A DNA stretch of 64,000 bases from SXIZ01 sp040079795. GTDB taxonomy: Bacteria > Pseudomonadota > Gammaproteobacteria > Methylococcales > Methylomonadaceae. The notes beneath the pieces are model-generated. The model saw only the letters and a list, made by a program, of their open reading frames with translations, did not search any database and had not been told where the DNA came from. This document shows, piece after piece, positions 45,974 through 54,891 of the stretch. The position numbers and the translations under genes were made by a program. Each line of letters begins with the position of its first letter. Positions within the stretch are counted from its first letter, which is position 1. Where the stretch lies: NCBI GenBank assembly GCA_040079795.1, contig JBEBJQ010000007.1, positions 1 through 64,000 of the forward strand, read 5' to 3'.

Positions 45974-46175
45974 TTAACAAACATACTATCCGTCTAAAAA
46001 ACCGCATTTTCTTAGCAAGGTATTCAGTTTAACGGGTTTTCTGTAAGCTACAATACCGTTGTTTAATTTTTACACAGTGAATGATTTTAACGATATAGTT
46101 TTTGTTTTTGATTGTATTCACCAAAAAGAGCGATAAACTCACCACTAACTCGCATCACACTCAGGAGCTTGTTTA

Positions 46176-46655
46176 ATGTTTAAGTTACCGTTTGATACCA
46201 ATAAACCCGTCGAAGGAAAGGCTACGGTCGTCATTAACAAATCGATTGCGGAGGTTTTTTCGTTTATTGGAGAACATTTTTTTGAAAATTATCCCAAATG
46301 GGCTGTAGATGTCCTTGAATTTGAAGCTTTAGACGGGAATAAAGCCGTGGTTGGCGCAAAAGCCCGGCAACTCAGGAAAGATCAGGGCAAAGAAGTCAAA
46401 TCTGTTTTCCAAATCAGCGAATACCGTCCGTTGGTGTATATCAGTTTTAAAGGCATTACGGTTGATTACCGCGATTATTATTTGTTGAAAACAAACGAAA
46501 CCGAATCGACTACACAGTTGACGTATTGCTTCGAACTATTGAATGTTGAGCTATTTATGCGTCCGTTTGAAAAACTTCTTCGCATTGCAATTGAAGATGG
46601 CGCAGAGGCAACTACTGATAATATTAAAAACTTGCTGTTAAGTAAAAATTCATAA
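46176..46655 (+). CDS. SRPBCC-fold (START-like) protein
   Basis: 159 residues with no signal peptide. The start GKATVVINKSIAEVFSFIGEH and the C-terminal helix ending EKLLRIAIEDGAEATTDNIK are the polyketide-cyclase/START-like SRPBCC pattern, a hydrophobic ligand-binding cup. The ligand is unknown. The last five codons lie inside a 132-bp repeat that recurs at 61.9 kb, so the gene's end may have been replaced by the repeat. It is followed by the LOV gene on the same strand after 270 bases. Confidence 0.7.
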   Translation: MFKLPFDTNKPVEGKATVVINKSIAEVFSFIGEHFFENYPKWAVDVLEFEALDGNKAVVGAKARQLRKDQGKEVKSVFQISEYRPLVYISFKGITVDYRDYYLLKTNETESTTQLTYCFELLNVELFMRPFEKLLRIAIEDGAEATTDNIKNLLLSKNS

Positions 46656-46770
46656 CTAATTTAAAACCTGAATTAGGGAACTGCATTGGCAACTGAAGCA
46701 AAAAAATACGTCATACCCGCCGGGAAGCGGGTATCCAGTGCCAAGAATGGCAAGCTCCGGGACATCCCTG
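46639..46770. repeat. 132-bp dispersed repeat, copy A
   Basis: By eye this is about 89% identical (15 differences) to the reverse complement of 61949-62080. It begins inside the SRPBCC coding region and includes the left part of the CGTCAT element. The match ends sharply on both sides. Confidence 0.85.
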
Positions 46771-46806
46771 TGGCCTGGATTCCGGCAACTCCCTGCCGGA
46801 ATGACG
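46709..46806. repeat. Dispersed palindromic element, copy 2 (CGTCAT...ATGACG)
   Basis: 98 bp with ends CGTCATACCCGCC and CCTGCCGGAATGACG. The same internal order of segments occurs in the copy at 30323. The 46656-46924 gap contains otherwise only the promoter region of the LOV gene. Confidence 0.75.
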
Positions 46807-46924
46807 ACTTTTAAAAACAGTTGCACCTACTCACTTAAATAACAAGCGTTAATTATTACTTATAGTTAGTACAAACCAATATATTGCACCTAAAACCTGC
46901 AATTTTTTATTTTGGAGTTAAATC

Positions 46925-47386
46925 ATGAGTTTTATTGTTGAAAAAGATAATGGCCTTATCCCGCAGATCCTTTCTGCTATTTTGGATGAATGCGTTAATG
47001 GCGTTACTTTGTCTGACCCGGACCTCGAAGATACACCGATCATCTACGCCAATCAAGCCTTTGAAAAATTAACCGGGTATACGCAAGAGGAAATAATAGG
47101 GCGTAATTGCCGGTTCTTACAGGGCAACGATCGTGAACAGGAAGCGCGTTACCAAATTCGCTCAGCCCTTGAAAATCATCAGAATATTGAAGTGACCTTA
47201 CGTAATTATAGAAAAAATGGCGAGCTATTTCATAATCATTTAAAAATTACCCAACTACTCGACCGTAAAGGACGACTCATTTATTATCTGGGTGTACAGT
47301 ATGATATAAGTTATAAAGTGAACGCCGAAAATGAAATTGAATCACTTAATACTGTCTTGAATAAACTTTCAATTAACGATTCATAA
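46925..47386 (+). CDS. Short LOV-domain blue-light photoreceptor
   Basis: 153 residues, essentially one PAS/LOV core with short flanking helices. The flavin-binding signature GRNCRFLQG contains the photoreactive Cys62, which forms the light-induced adduct with FMN. The other flavin contacts NYRKNGELFHN and YYLGVQYDIS are present. There is no output domain; a C-terminal coiled helix (NAENEIESLNTVLNKL) could mediate dimerisation, as in the short LOV proteins of Pseudomonas putida. It should sense blue light and pass the signal by protein contacts; the partner is unknown. A ribosome site TTGGAG precedes the ATG. Confidence 0.92.
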   Translation: MSFIVEKDNGLIPQILSAILDECVNGVTLSDPDLEDTPIIYANQAFEKLTGYTQEEIIGRNCRFLQGNDREQEARYQIRSALENHQNIEVTLRNYRKNGELFHNHLKITQLLDRKGRLIYYLGVQYDISYKVNAENEIESLNTVLNKLSINDS

Positions 47387-47512
47387 CTGACGTACTGTTT
47401 TCCAAGTTCAGCAGATTAACTGGGGATATTTAGCAGCAACAAACCCATGCTGTGAACTATTTATCAAAACCAAAGCCTAACAGATGATTCCAACTTTATT
47501 GAGATTATTAAT

Positions 47513-48376
47513 ATGAATACCCAAAGTGAATCACTTCCAGCAGCAATCGGGAATTTGCCAGAAGTGGATGCGAGTATGCAATTTAATGAGATTTTTTTTG
47601 GTCTTGCAATTCTGGCTTTTGTGGTTTTGCTTATCTTGGAAAAAAAACGGCCTTACCGCTATTTTACCAATTCAGTCGGTAAAGCATCCTTTGTTACCAA
47701 TACCACTGCCTTTATTTTTAATAACATTTTATTAACGGTCTTACGTGCTTCAAGCTTATTCTTCGTCGCACAACAATTTTCTTACTTAGGTATTTTAAGC
47801 GGTTTAGACAATGGCCCGCTCAAATGGGTTTTATCCTTCATCTTATTTGACCTCGCTATTTATGCCTGGCATGTCGCCAGTCACCACAATGAATTTTTAT
47901 GGCGATTCCATAAAATCCATCATAGCGATAAAAGCTTTAACGTCAGTACCGGATTCCGCTTTCATGTGTTTGATCTTTTTTTGGAAATCCCCTACAAATG
48001 CTTATTTGTCATTATCATCGGCGTTGAAGCGCATACGGTATTAGCGATTGAAACCCTTGAGCTGTTGTTCATCTTTTTTCACCATGCGAACCTTAGCTTT
48101 AGCAAAGAAGCTGCATTGTCCAAATTCATTATTACCCCTTCCTTGCACCGTACCCACCACTCCGCTGCCCGTAGCGAACACGACAGCAATTACGGCATAG
48201 TGTTGGCTTTCTGGGATCAATTATTTGGTACGCGCAAAGAGCTCGTCCCAAACAAAATCGGATTGGACATCATTGAAGCGGAAAATTTTTTACAGCTGTT
48301 CTTTTTAGCGTTTATTACTGAAAAGCATATTAGGAAAATTCTGGAAATTATCCCTAAGGGGAAAAAACGCACGTAA
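47513..48376 (+). CDS. Fatty-acid hydroxylase / sterol desaturase family membrane protein
   Basis: 287 residues with four to five hydrophobic segments. The three di-iron histidine boxes are intact: HVASHH (about 122), HKIHH (about 135) and HRTHHS (about 214), the last followed by the conserved N-Y-G segment. The family uses O2 to hydroxylate or desaturate lipids in the membrane. The substrate cannot be told; sterol, carotenoid and fatty acyl substrates all occur. The position between a LOV sensor and MsrPQ suggests a light or oxidative stress connection, which is inference. Confidence 0.85.
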   Translation: MNTQSESLPAAIGNLPEVDASMQFNEIFFGLAILAFVVLLILEKKRPYRYFTNSVGKASFVTNTTAFIFNNILLTVLRASSLFFVAQQFSYLGILSGLDNGPLKWVLSFILFDLAIYAWHVASHHNEFLWRFHKIHHSDKSFNVSTGFRFHVFDLFLEIPYKCLFVIIIGVEAHTVLAIETLELLFIFFHHANLSFSKEAALSKFIITPSLHRTHHSAARSEHDSNYGIVLAFWDQLFGTRKELVPNKIGLDIIEAENFLQLFFLAFITEKHIRKILEIIPKGKKRT

Positions 48377-48470
48377 GTAGAGTTAAAGACCAGTAAAAAA
48401 GCAATTGCACCCTATTTGAAATTTATCAATAGCCATTTTTTCAGTTTAACTAACAGCGAGGAACGGGTTC

Positions 48471-49409
48471 ATGTTAATTAAAACCAAGCAGGAAATCCTC
48501 GCTAGTGAAATTACGGCTCCTGAGGTTTTTAAAAACCGCCGCACCCTAATTAAAGCAGGAATTGCCACGCTAACCTTAGGCGCTGGACTTATACCGGAAC
48601 TCTCAGAGGCCATAGACCAATCTACCCCTGTTAAAGAAGCAAAATTAACGCCCACCCCGCTTAAGTATATTCGAAACTACACCAACTACTATGAGTTTTC
48701 GTATAACAAGGAAGGTAGCACCGATTTGGCGCAAAAATTAACCACCGATCCCTGGTCGGTGGAAATTAGCGGCGCAGCTGAAAAGCCCGGACTTTATCAC
48801 CTGGAAGATCTGTTACGGCAAAATCCTTCGCAAGAACGGGTGTATCGATTTCGGTGCGTTGAAGCCTGGGCAATGGTTATCCCTTGGTTAGGTTTTCCGC
48901 TTGCTGATTTACTTAAACGCGTGCAACCCACCTCCAAAGCACGCTTTGTCGAATTCACTAGCGTGCTTAAGCCGGAAATCATGCCTAACGCCAACAGTAA
49001 AAGCATGCTGGCTTGGCCTTATAAAGAAGCGTTACGCATTGATGAAGCCATGCATCCACTCACTTTTCTTGCAACCGGCATGTATGGGGAAACTTTAGCC
49101 AAGCAAAATGGCGCCCCCCTGCGCTTGGTAGTGCCCTGGAAATATGGTTTTAAAAATATCAAAGCCATTGTCAAAATTCACTTATCTGAAAACCAACCCA
49201 TTTCCAGCTGGACGCAAGCAGCCCCCGAAGAATACGGCTTTTATGCCAACGTTAATCCGGATGTTTCGCACCCTCGCTGGAGCCAGCGCAGTGAAAGGGT
49301 GCTGGCATCAGGTTTTTTTACGCCACGGAAACACACCGAACTCTTTAATGGCTATGCTGAGCAAGTCGCGGCACTGTACGCCAACATGGATTTAAAACGG
49401 TATTTTTAA
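48471..49409 (+). CDS. msrP: Methionine sulfoxide reductase catalytic subunit MsrP
   Basis: 312 residues, a periplasmic molybdopterin enzyme that reduces methionine sulfoxide in envelope proteins. A twin-arginine-like signal NRRTLIKAGIATLTLGAG starts near residue 22. The molybdenum-binding Cys is in YRFRCVEAWAMVIPWLG. The C-terminal segment GFYANVNPDVSHPRWSQ is typical. The stop and the msrQ ATG are directly adjacent, so the two are coupled. No damage seen. Confidence 0.95.
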   Translation: MLIKTKQEILASEITAPEVFKNRRTLIKAGIATLTLGAGLIPELSEAIDQSTPVKEAKLTPTPLKYIRNYTNYYEFSYNKEGSTDLAQKLTTDPWSVEISGAAEKPGLYHLEDLLRQNPSQERVYRFRCVEAWAMVIPWLGFPLADLLKRVQPTSKARFVEFTSVLKPEIMPNANSKSMLAWPYKEALRIDEAMHPLTFLATGMYGETLAKQNGAPLRLVVPWKYGFKNIKAIVKIHLSENQPISSWTQAAPEEYGFYANVNPDVSHPRWSQRSERVLASGFFTPRKHTELFNGYAEQVAALYANMDLKRYF

Positions 49410-50027
49410 ATGAACATTCACAATAAAGCATGGAATATGGTGATGCTGTTGGGCTTAGCGCCGTTGTTCTGGTTATTCATGAACATTGGCTTTGATCGCC
49501 TCGGCGCCAATCCTATTCAAGCGATCCATTTTTATCTGGGCGACTGGAGCTTACGTTTCTTATGTCTCAGTTTAGCCATAAACCCGCTGCTAAAAATCAC
49601 TGACTGGAAATGGATAGTCAGTTATAGGCGCATGATCGGGTTGTTTACCTGTTTTTATGCGACGTTACATGTACTCAATTATCTGGCAGTGGATCACGCG
49701 TTGATGTGGCAAACCATTGGGCGGGACATTATCGAAAGCCCCTATATCATCATGGGCATGATTGCGTATTTAATCATCTTGCCTATGGGCATAACTTCTA
49801 CAAAAGCCTGGCAAAAGCGTTTGGGACATAAATGGAAAACCCTGCATCGTTTCATTTACCTCGCGGCAGTTACCGCAGTGATCCATTATTTCTGGCACCT
49901 TAAAGGTAATCTTGCCGAGCCATTGCTCTATGCCCTGATTATTGCAATGTTACTGGGCTTTAGGGTATTGCTATGGTGGCGAACCAAACAGATTCGGCTC
50001 GTTGTGTCAGCGGGCAATAATAGTTAA
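49410..50027 (+). CDS. msrQ: Heme-binding membrane subunit MsrQ
   Basis: 205 residues with six TM helices of the ferric-reductase-like YedZ family. Heme-ligand histidines are visible in FYATLHVLNYLAVDH, KTLHRFIYLAAVTAVIHYFWH and nearby. It passes electrons from the quinone pool or flavin reductase to MsrP. It starts in the base after the msrP stop and ends 1 base from the convergent SDR gene, so there is no room for a long terminator. Confidence 0.93.
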   Translation: MNIHNKAWNMVMLLGLAPLFWLFMNIGFDRLGANPIQAIHFYLGDWSLRFLCLSLAINPLLKITDWKWIVSYRRMIGLFTCFYATLHVLNYLAVDHALMWQTIGRDIIESPYIIMGMIAYLIILPMGITSTKAWQKRLGHKWKTLHRFIYLAAVTAVIHYFWHLKGNLAEPLLYALIIAMLLGFRVLLWWRTKQIRLVVSAGNNS

Positions 50028-50028
50028 T

Positions 50029-50733
50029 TTAGGTTGTTTTAAACCTGACCACTTTATTCAACGGACTTAAATTAATCTCATCCAAAACAATATTAGGATT
50101 GCTGTTTAGGATATATTGCAAGGCATCGGCAACGTCCTCAGCTTTAATATACTGACTTACCTCTTCCCCTGGCTCAAAGCTTAAGCCATCAAAAAACGGC
50201 GTTTTAACCATGCCGGGATTAATCAACGACACCCGTACGCCACTTTTAGCGCATTCTTCCCTTAACGCTTGTGTAAAGCCGCGTAAGGCGAACTTACTGG
50301 CACAATATATCGCCCCTTTACGACTGCCTTTTAAAGCGGCTTCAGAGCCGATATAAATTAAATTGGCATTTTGTTTACGTTTTAAAGCGGGCAAAAGCGC
50401 ACGCGTCAACAACGCATTGCCGGTAAAGTTGACATTCATTAATTGCTCAATCTGAGTGTATGAAAACTCCTCCAAACTCCCAAACAGCCCTACCCCTGCG
50501 GAAAATACCACGCCATCTAGGTGCGGATAAGCTTTCAGCAATTCAGCGGCACGTGTTGGCAACTGCTTTAAATCACTTAAATCTAAATTAAAGCTAGAAA
50601 AATGGGGGTGCGAATACGTGAATTGCGTACAATCCCGCGACGCGCCTATTACGTTAAAGCCCATACTTAACAATCTTTTAGCCATTGCCCGTCCAATCCC
50701 TGAACTTGCCCCGGTTACCAAAAGCGCACGCAT
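50029..50733 (-). CDS. Short-chain dehydrogenase/reductase
   Basis: 234 residues from ATG 50733, which overlaps the upstream stop as TAATG; a second ATG at 50745 would add four residues. The NAD(P) motif is TGASSGIG (about 6-13). NAG is replaced by SAG (VFSAGVG). The catalytic Ser in YIGSEAALKGS and the YCASKFALRG box (Tyr-x-x-x-Lys) are present. The substrate is unknown. Translational coupling to the radical SAM gene upstream suggests a joint function. Confidence 0.88.
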   Translation of the reverse strand: MRALLVTGASSGIGRAMAKRLLSMGFNVIGASRDCTQFTYSHPHFSSFNLDLSDLKQLPTRAAELLKAYPHLDGVVFSAGVGLFGSLEEFSYTQIEQLMNVNFTGNALLTRALLPALKRKQNANLIYIGSEAALKGSRKGAIYCASKFALRGFTQALREECAKSGVRVSLINPGMVKTPFFDGLSFEPGEEVSQYIKAEDVADALQYILNSNPNIVLDEINLSPLNKVVRFKTT

Positions 50734-51725
50734 TACAATCGACATGGAAAAAACTTTTCTGATGGAATGTATTTTAATAAGGCCTGGGTACAAAACTGCA
50801 TCATTTCCTGTTCCAATTCTACCCGGTAGGAAACCATACCATTGGCCTGTTCCAAAGGCCCTGCAAATAAACGGGCTTCGGGGTATAACTTGTGCATTTT
50901 TTTAAAATATTTTTCCGGCAAACGAAATACGCCTAAGCTCACCGAATGCAAACGCGACAAATCAATCCGCGCAAACACCTCGGCAAAATAATCCGCATAT
51001 AAAGTTTGAAAATCATCCCGATAAATCAACGGATCAAATCGTAGTCCTATAGCCCAGCCTTGTTCCTGACATTTAATAATGGCTTCCAGACGTTTGGCAA
51101 CCGTAGGGGCTTTTTCTTCCACTTTCTGGGCAATGGCATCAGGGCTTAAACTGAATGCCACCACGGTATTCGCTGCGGCCGGAAGTTTAAGCAAGCCCCG
51201 CACCTGGGTGCTTTTAGTGCGTAACTCCAGCTTGGCATTCGGCAGGGTTTCGAAAAAATCCACGAAATGCTCAGCAAAACCGGTCAACGGCTCTAAAGCC
51301 AAACTATCGCCATCGTAACCGGAAAAAAAATGCAGCTCCTCATCCGGTGAGGCGCGGCAGATGTCCAGGATTTGCTGTTGAAAATCCTCATAATTAATAA
51401 ACAAAACATAATTCGCCGATTGGTACATGCCTTGTAAAAAACAATACCGGCAATCATATAAACAATTCAACATATGCGAAAAGTAATAATTTTGCTTGGC
51501 CCCAATACCATAACCCGGTGGTGCGGGTAGAACCGCCTGTTGGAATTTTTCAGCCAGAATTAATGCGGGCTGCTGCTTTTGCAGACGAAAGTTTTGCGCT
51601 TTTGGATTAAACACCTCGCCGTAACGTTCACAGAGAATTTGTCGCGCCTTGGGAAACTGGGCAACAATCTTCGCTACCCGGGGATGTTGCTGGATATTTT
51701 TTTCGATATAAACCGTTGTTATCAT
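50733..51725 (-). CDS. Spore photoproduct lyase-like radical SAM protein
   Basis: 330 residues. The radical SAM cluster motif is CLYDCRYC (C-x3-C-x2-C), preceded by YFSHMLN as in the SPL family. GYDGDSLALEPLTG, RTKS and FSLSPD are further family segments. SPL in Bacillus repairs a UV thymine photoproduct. Gram-negative relatives exist, but their substrate is less certain, so DNA photoproduct repair is a family-based expectation. It overlaps the SDR gene by one base and precedes it in the same transcript. Confidence 0.82.
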   Translation of the reverse strand: MITTVYIEKNIQQHPRVAKIVAQFPKARQILCERYGEVFNPKAQNFRLQKQQPALILAEKFQQAVLPAPPGYGIGAKQNYYFSHMLNCLYDCRYCFLQGMYQSANYVLFINYEDFQQQILDICRASPDEELHFFSGYDGDSLALEPLTGFAEHFVDFFETLPNAKLELRTKSTQVRGLLKLPAAANTVVAFSLSPDAIAQKVEEKAPTVAKRLEAIIKCQEQGWAIGLRFDPLIYRDDFQTLYADYFAEVFARIDLSRLHSVSLGVFRLPEKYFKKMHKLYPEARLFAGPLEQANGMVSYRVELEQEMMQFCTQALLKYIPSEKFFPCRL

Positions 51726-51772
51726 CTATTTTTTCGGTTACAGAGCCTTACGCAAAGGGAATACTAAGGTAT

Positions 51773-52840
51773 TTATAGCCAGCGCTTTTTCTTAAAGTAA
51801 ATTAACAAAAATACCGTCATGCCAATAAAAACGCCCCACAAGGCTGGATAAGCCCAGCGCCAGTGTAACTCAGGCATGAAATCGAAATTCATCCCATAAA
51901 CCCCTGCGATAAAAGTAAGGGGAATAAAAATAGAGGAATAAACCGTTAAAAACTTCATGGTTTCATTTAACTTATTGCTGATACTGGACAAATAAATATC
52001 CAGCATGCCGGTAATTAAATCACGGTAAGCGTCCATGGCTTCAATCACCCGCAAGACATGATCATAAATATCGCCAAAATAACGCTGGGTGCTAACATCA
52101 ATTAAGGCTGATTCATTGCGTTGCAGGTTTTTTAAGACCTCCCGTACCGGCGCAACAGCACGCCGAATAAAAACCAGCTCCCGTTTAACACGTTGAATGG
52201 TAATTAAGGTTTCCCGGGTTGGTGCGGTGAGTAAATTATTTTCAATTGCCTCCATTAAGTCATCCAGTGCATCCTGTATCGTAAAATATTCATCGACAAT
52301 GGTATCCAGCAACACATACAGTAAATAATCCGAGCCTAAGCGTCTGATTTTAGATTTGTCGTTGGCAAAGCTGTCGGTAATTGCTGAAAAAAGCGCATCG
52401 GGTTTTTCTTTAAAGGTAAAAACGAAATTCTTAAGCAACAGCAAACTGATTTGCTCATACTTAACATCAAAAGTGTCGGTTTTATTGACCGACAAACCTT
52501 TTAGCACAATATAGAGATACCCTTCATTCTCGTCCATTTTCGGACGTTGATGGGTATTTAAAATATCTTCCAGAATCAAACTGTGAACATTAAAGTGTTG
52601 ACCTATAGCTTCTATTAACCTTATGTCATGCAAGCCTTCAACATTTACCCAAGTGAGGGTGCCGCTCTGTATGAACGGTAAAATATCCTGAATAGACAGC
52701 ACATTTTTTTGAGTTACGGTATGTTCGGTATAATTAATTAAAGTGACCCGTTGTTCAAAATCGTGCAATTCCCCAACATGCACTAAAGAGCCAGCAGGTA
52801 AGCGGGATTTTTTTGCAGCACTTTTATGGGATTTAGACAT
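51773..52840 (-). CDS. corA: Magnesium/cobalt transporter CorA
   Basis: 355 residues. The large cytoplasmic domain ends in two TM helices (FLTVYSSIFIPLTFIAGVYG and AYPALWGVFIGMTVFLLIYF) separated by the diagnostic YGMNFDFMPE loop that forms the pore entrance. The final basic KKKRWL fits the family. It lies alone on this strand, 48 bases downstream of the SPL-like gene; CorA functions as a pentamer. Confidence 0.96.
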   Translation of the reverse strand: MSKSHKSAAKKSRLPAGSLVHVGELHDFEQRVTLINYTEHTVTQKNVLSIQDILPFIQSGTLTWVNVEGLHDIRLIEAIGQHFNVHSLILEDILNTHQRPKMDENEGYLYIVLKGLSVNKTDTFDVKYEQISLLLLKNFVFTFKEKPDALFSAITDSFANDKSKIRRLGSDYLLYVLLDTIVDEYFTIQDALDDLMEAIENNLLTAPTRETLITIQRVKRELVFIRRAVAPVREVLKNLQRNESALIDVSTQRYFGDIYDHVLRVIEAMDAYRDLITGMLDIYLSSISNKLNETMKFLTVYSSIFIPLTFIAGVYGMNFDFMPELHWRWAYPALWGVFIGMTVFLLIYFKKKRWL

Positions 52841-53023
52841 AGCTTGAAACGCAATAACAGGATGAAAAATTAAACAACCTGTGCAAAACCGCTAATCAAT
52901 TTAATCCTACGGTCACTGCTTGGTTGGCTTGAAAGCATAACATAAATGCCTGTCAGGGTAGCCAGTTTATAAGCCTCTGCTATACTTCTGAGAACTTACG
53001 TTTATCCTCTACCCAGATTCCTT

Positions 53024-53929
53024 ATGCACACAGATTTAGACGCATTATTGGCAGCAGCTAATCAAATCATTCTCGGCAAGCAACAGCAAATTAAACTGGC
53101 CGTGTGCTGCCTATTGGCGCAGGGGCATTTATTAATTGAAGACATTCCCGGTGTCGGTAAAACCACCTTAGCGCATACCCTTGCAGCCTTATTAGGCTTA
53201 CAGTATCAACGCATACAATTTACCAGTGATATATTGCCGGCTGACATTATCGGGGCGTCGGTTTTTGATATTAACACCCATCAGTTCACGTTTCATCCCG
53301 GCCCGCTGTTTAATCAAATGATCCTGGCGGATGAAATTAACCGTTCTACCCCAAAAGCACAAAGTGCCTTATTGGAAGCCATGGAGGAACGGCAGGTAAC
53401 GGTTGAAGGTAAAACCTACCGGTTGCCGCAGCCGTTTTTTGTCATCGCCACCCAGAACCCTTCCCATCAGTTAGGCACTTTTCCGTTACCGGAATCGCAA
53501 CTGGATCGTTTTTTAATGCGTATCCAACTGGGTTATCCCGATAATAAGGCTGAACGGGAACTTTTAACCGGCAAAAGCCGTCATCACTTGATCAATCAAC
53601 TTACGCTACAACTCAGCCCTGAAAAACTACAGGCCATGCAGGACATTATTGCCGCGGTACATACCTCACCTGCCTTGCTCGATTATCTGCAAGCCATCAT
53701 TAACTTTACGCGTAATAGCAGTGACTATAGCTGCGGCCTATCGCCACGCGCCGGATTAGCCTTAATGACCGCCGCCAAAGCCTGGGCATTTATGGCTGGA
53801 CGTGATGCGGTATTGCCCGATGATGTTCAGGCCGTTTTGGCTGCGGTGGTCGGTCACCGGTTACAGGCGACCAATAATGATTCTAACGCTGTGGTTGCCC
53901 CTATTTTTCAACATGTCGCCATTCCTTAA
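53024..53929 (+). CDS. MoxR-family AAA ATPase
   Basis: 301 residues. Walker A is IPGVGKTT (41-48), Walker B ILADEINRS, then the sensor region FVIATQNPSHQLGTFPLPESQLDRF with the arginine finger. MoxR ATPases act as chaperones for vWA or DUF58 proteins, often in maturation of dehydrogenases or envelope proteins. Here the DUF58 gene overlaps by 17 bases and a TgpA-like gene follows, a common three-gene arrangement. Confidence 0.92.
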   Translation: MHTDLDALLAAANQIILGKQQQIKLAVCCLLAQGHLLIEDIPGVGKTTLAHTLAALLGLQYQRIQFTSDILPADIIGASVFDINTHQFTFHPGPLFNQMILADEINRSTPKAQSALLEAMEERQVTVEGKTYRLPQPFFVIATQNPSHQLGTFPLPESQLDRFLMRIQLGYPDNKAERELLTGKSRHHLINQLTLQLSPEKLQAMQDIIAAVHTSPALLDYLQAIINFTRNSSDYSCGLSPRAGLALMTAAKAWAFMAGRDAVLPDDVQAVLAAVVGHRLQATNNDSNAVVAPIFQHVAIP

Positions 53930-54887
53930 GACTCCGGCCAAAAAACCGACGCAATTAAGACGAAAACGCATTTTTGATTCAATTTTCAAAGGCGAAAAAC
54001 CGGTTAAAGGCCCGATAGTCCTGCAACATCGTAGGATCTTTATCTTACCGACCCAACACGGCATGAGTTTCATCCTGCTGTTGGTGATTTTGTTATTGAT
54101 CGCGTTTATTTATAACAATAACCTCACCTATTTACTGGCATTTATGCTGCTTAGCATCCTGATGGTGACGATCCTGTTAACCTTTAGGAGTTTATCCGGG
54201 CTGATTATTCACGCGGGTCAAAATAAACCGGTATTTGCTGGCGAAATTGCCGCTTATTCCCTGTTGATTGAAAACCCCGGCCCGATCGATCGTATAAACC
54301 TGGAGTTCAGTATCGAACAACCCGCCCAGTGCGATGTTCCTGCTTACAGCCGCGAAGGCATCACCCTGTACGCAACCACCCGCAAGCGCGGTTGGTTTCA
54401 GGTCGGCACCATCAGAGTAAGCAGCCGGTTTCCATTAGGTTTATTTCGGGTCTGGTCACCGATTCGCTTTGATCACCCGGTATTGGTTTATCCAAAACCA
54501 GCCAGCCGGCTATTGCCGTTTCCCGAAAGCACCACCCGTCAGAATCCGCAAGGTTTTGCCCAAAAAGGCGGCGGGGATGATTTTTACGGCCTCCAGGAAT
54601 ATCAAGCAGGCGATGCTATCAAACAAATAAACTGGAAAGCCTATGCTAAAGGTCAAGGTTTAATGACCAAACACTTCAGCAATGATAAAGCCGCTGAAAT
54701 CTGGCTGGATTACATGGCAACGCCCGGGCACAACACCGAGGAACGGCTCAGCCAGCTATGCCGCTGGGTCATTGATGCGGAAGCCGCCGGACTTAAATAT
54801 GGCTTCCAGCTACCCGGCGTAATGCTTCCCCCCGCCCAAGGCGTGGCGCATTATGCACAGTGTCTGCAAGCCTTAGCGCTATTTTAA
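53913..54887 (+). CDS. DUF58-domain membrane protein
   Basis: 324 residues from ATG 53913 (MSPFLKTPAKKPTQLRR); the frame is open further upstream but overlaps moxR. Two TM helices at about 50-100 (SFILLLVILLLIAFIYN and LAFMLLSILMVTILLTF) are followed by a beta domain and the DUF58 core (GGGDDFYGLQEYQAGDAIKQINWKAYAK). The function of DUF58 proteins is not settled; some adopt a vWA-like fold. It should work with the MoxR ATPase. Confidence 0.88.
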   Translation: MSPFLKTPAKKPTQLRRKRIFDSIFKGEKPVKGPIVLQHRRIFILPTQHGMSFILLLVILLLIAFIYNNNLTYLLAFMLLSILMVTILLTFRSLSGLIIHAGQNKPVFAGEIAAYSLLIENPGPIDRINLEFSIEQPAQCDVPAYSREGITLYATTRKRGWFQVGTIRVSSRFPLGLFRVWSPIRFDHPVLVYPKPASRLLPFPESTTRQNPQGFAQKGGGDDFYGLQEYQAGDAIKQINWKAYAKGQGLMTKHFSNDKAAEIWLDYMATPGHNTEERLSQLCRWVIDAEAAGLKYGFQLPGVMLPPAQGVAHYAQCLQALALF

Positions 54888-54891
54888 AACC

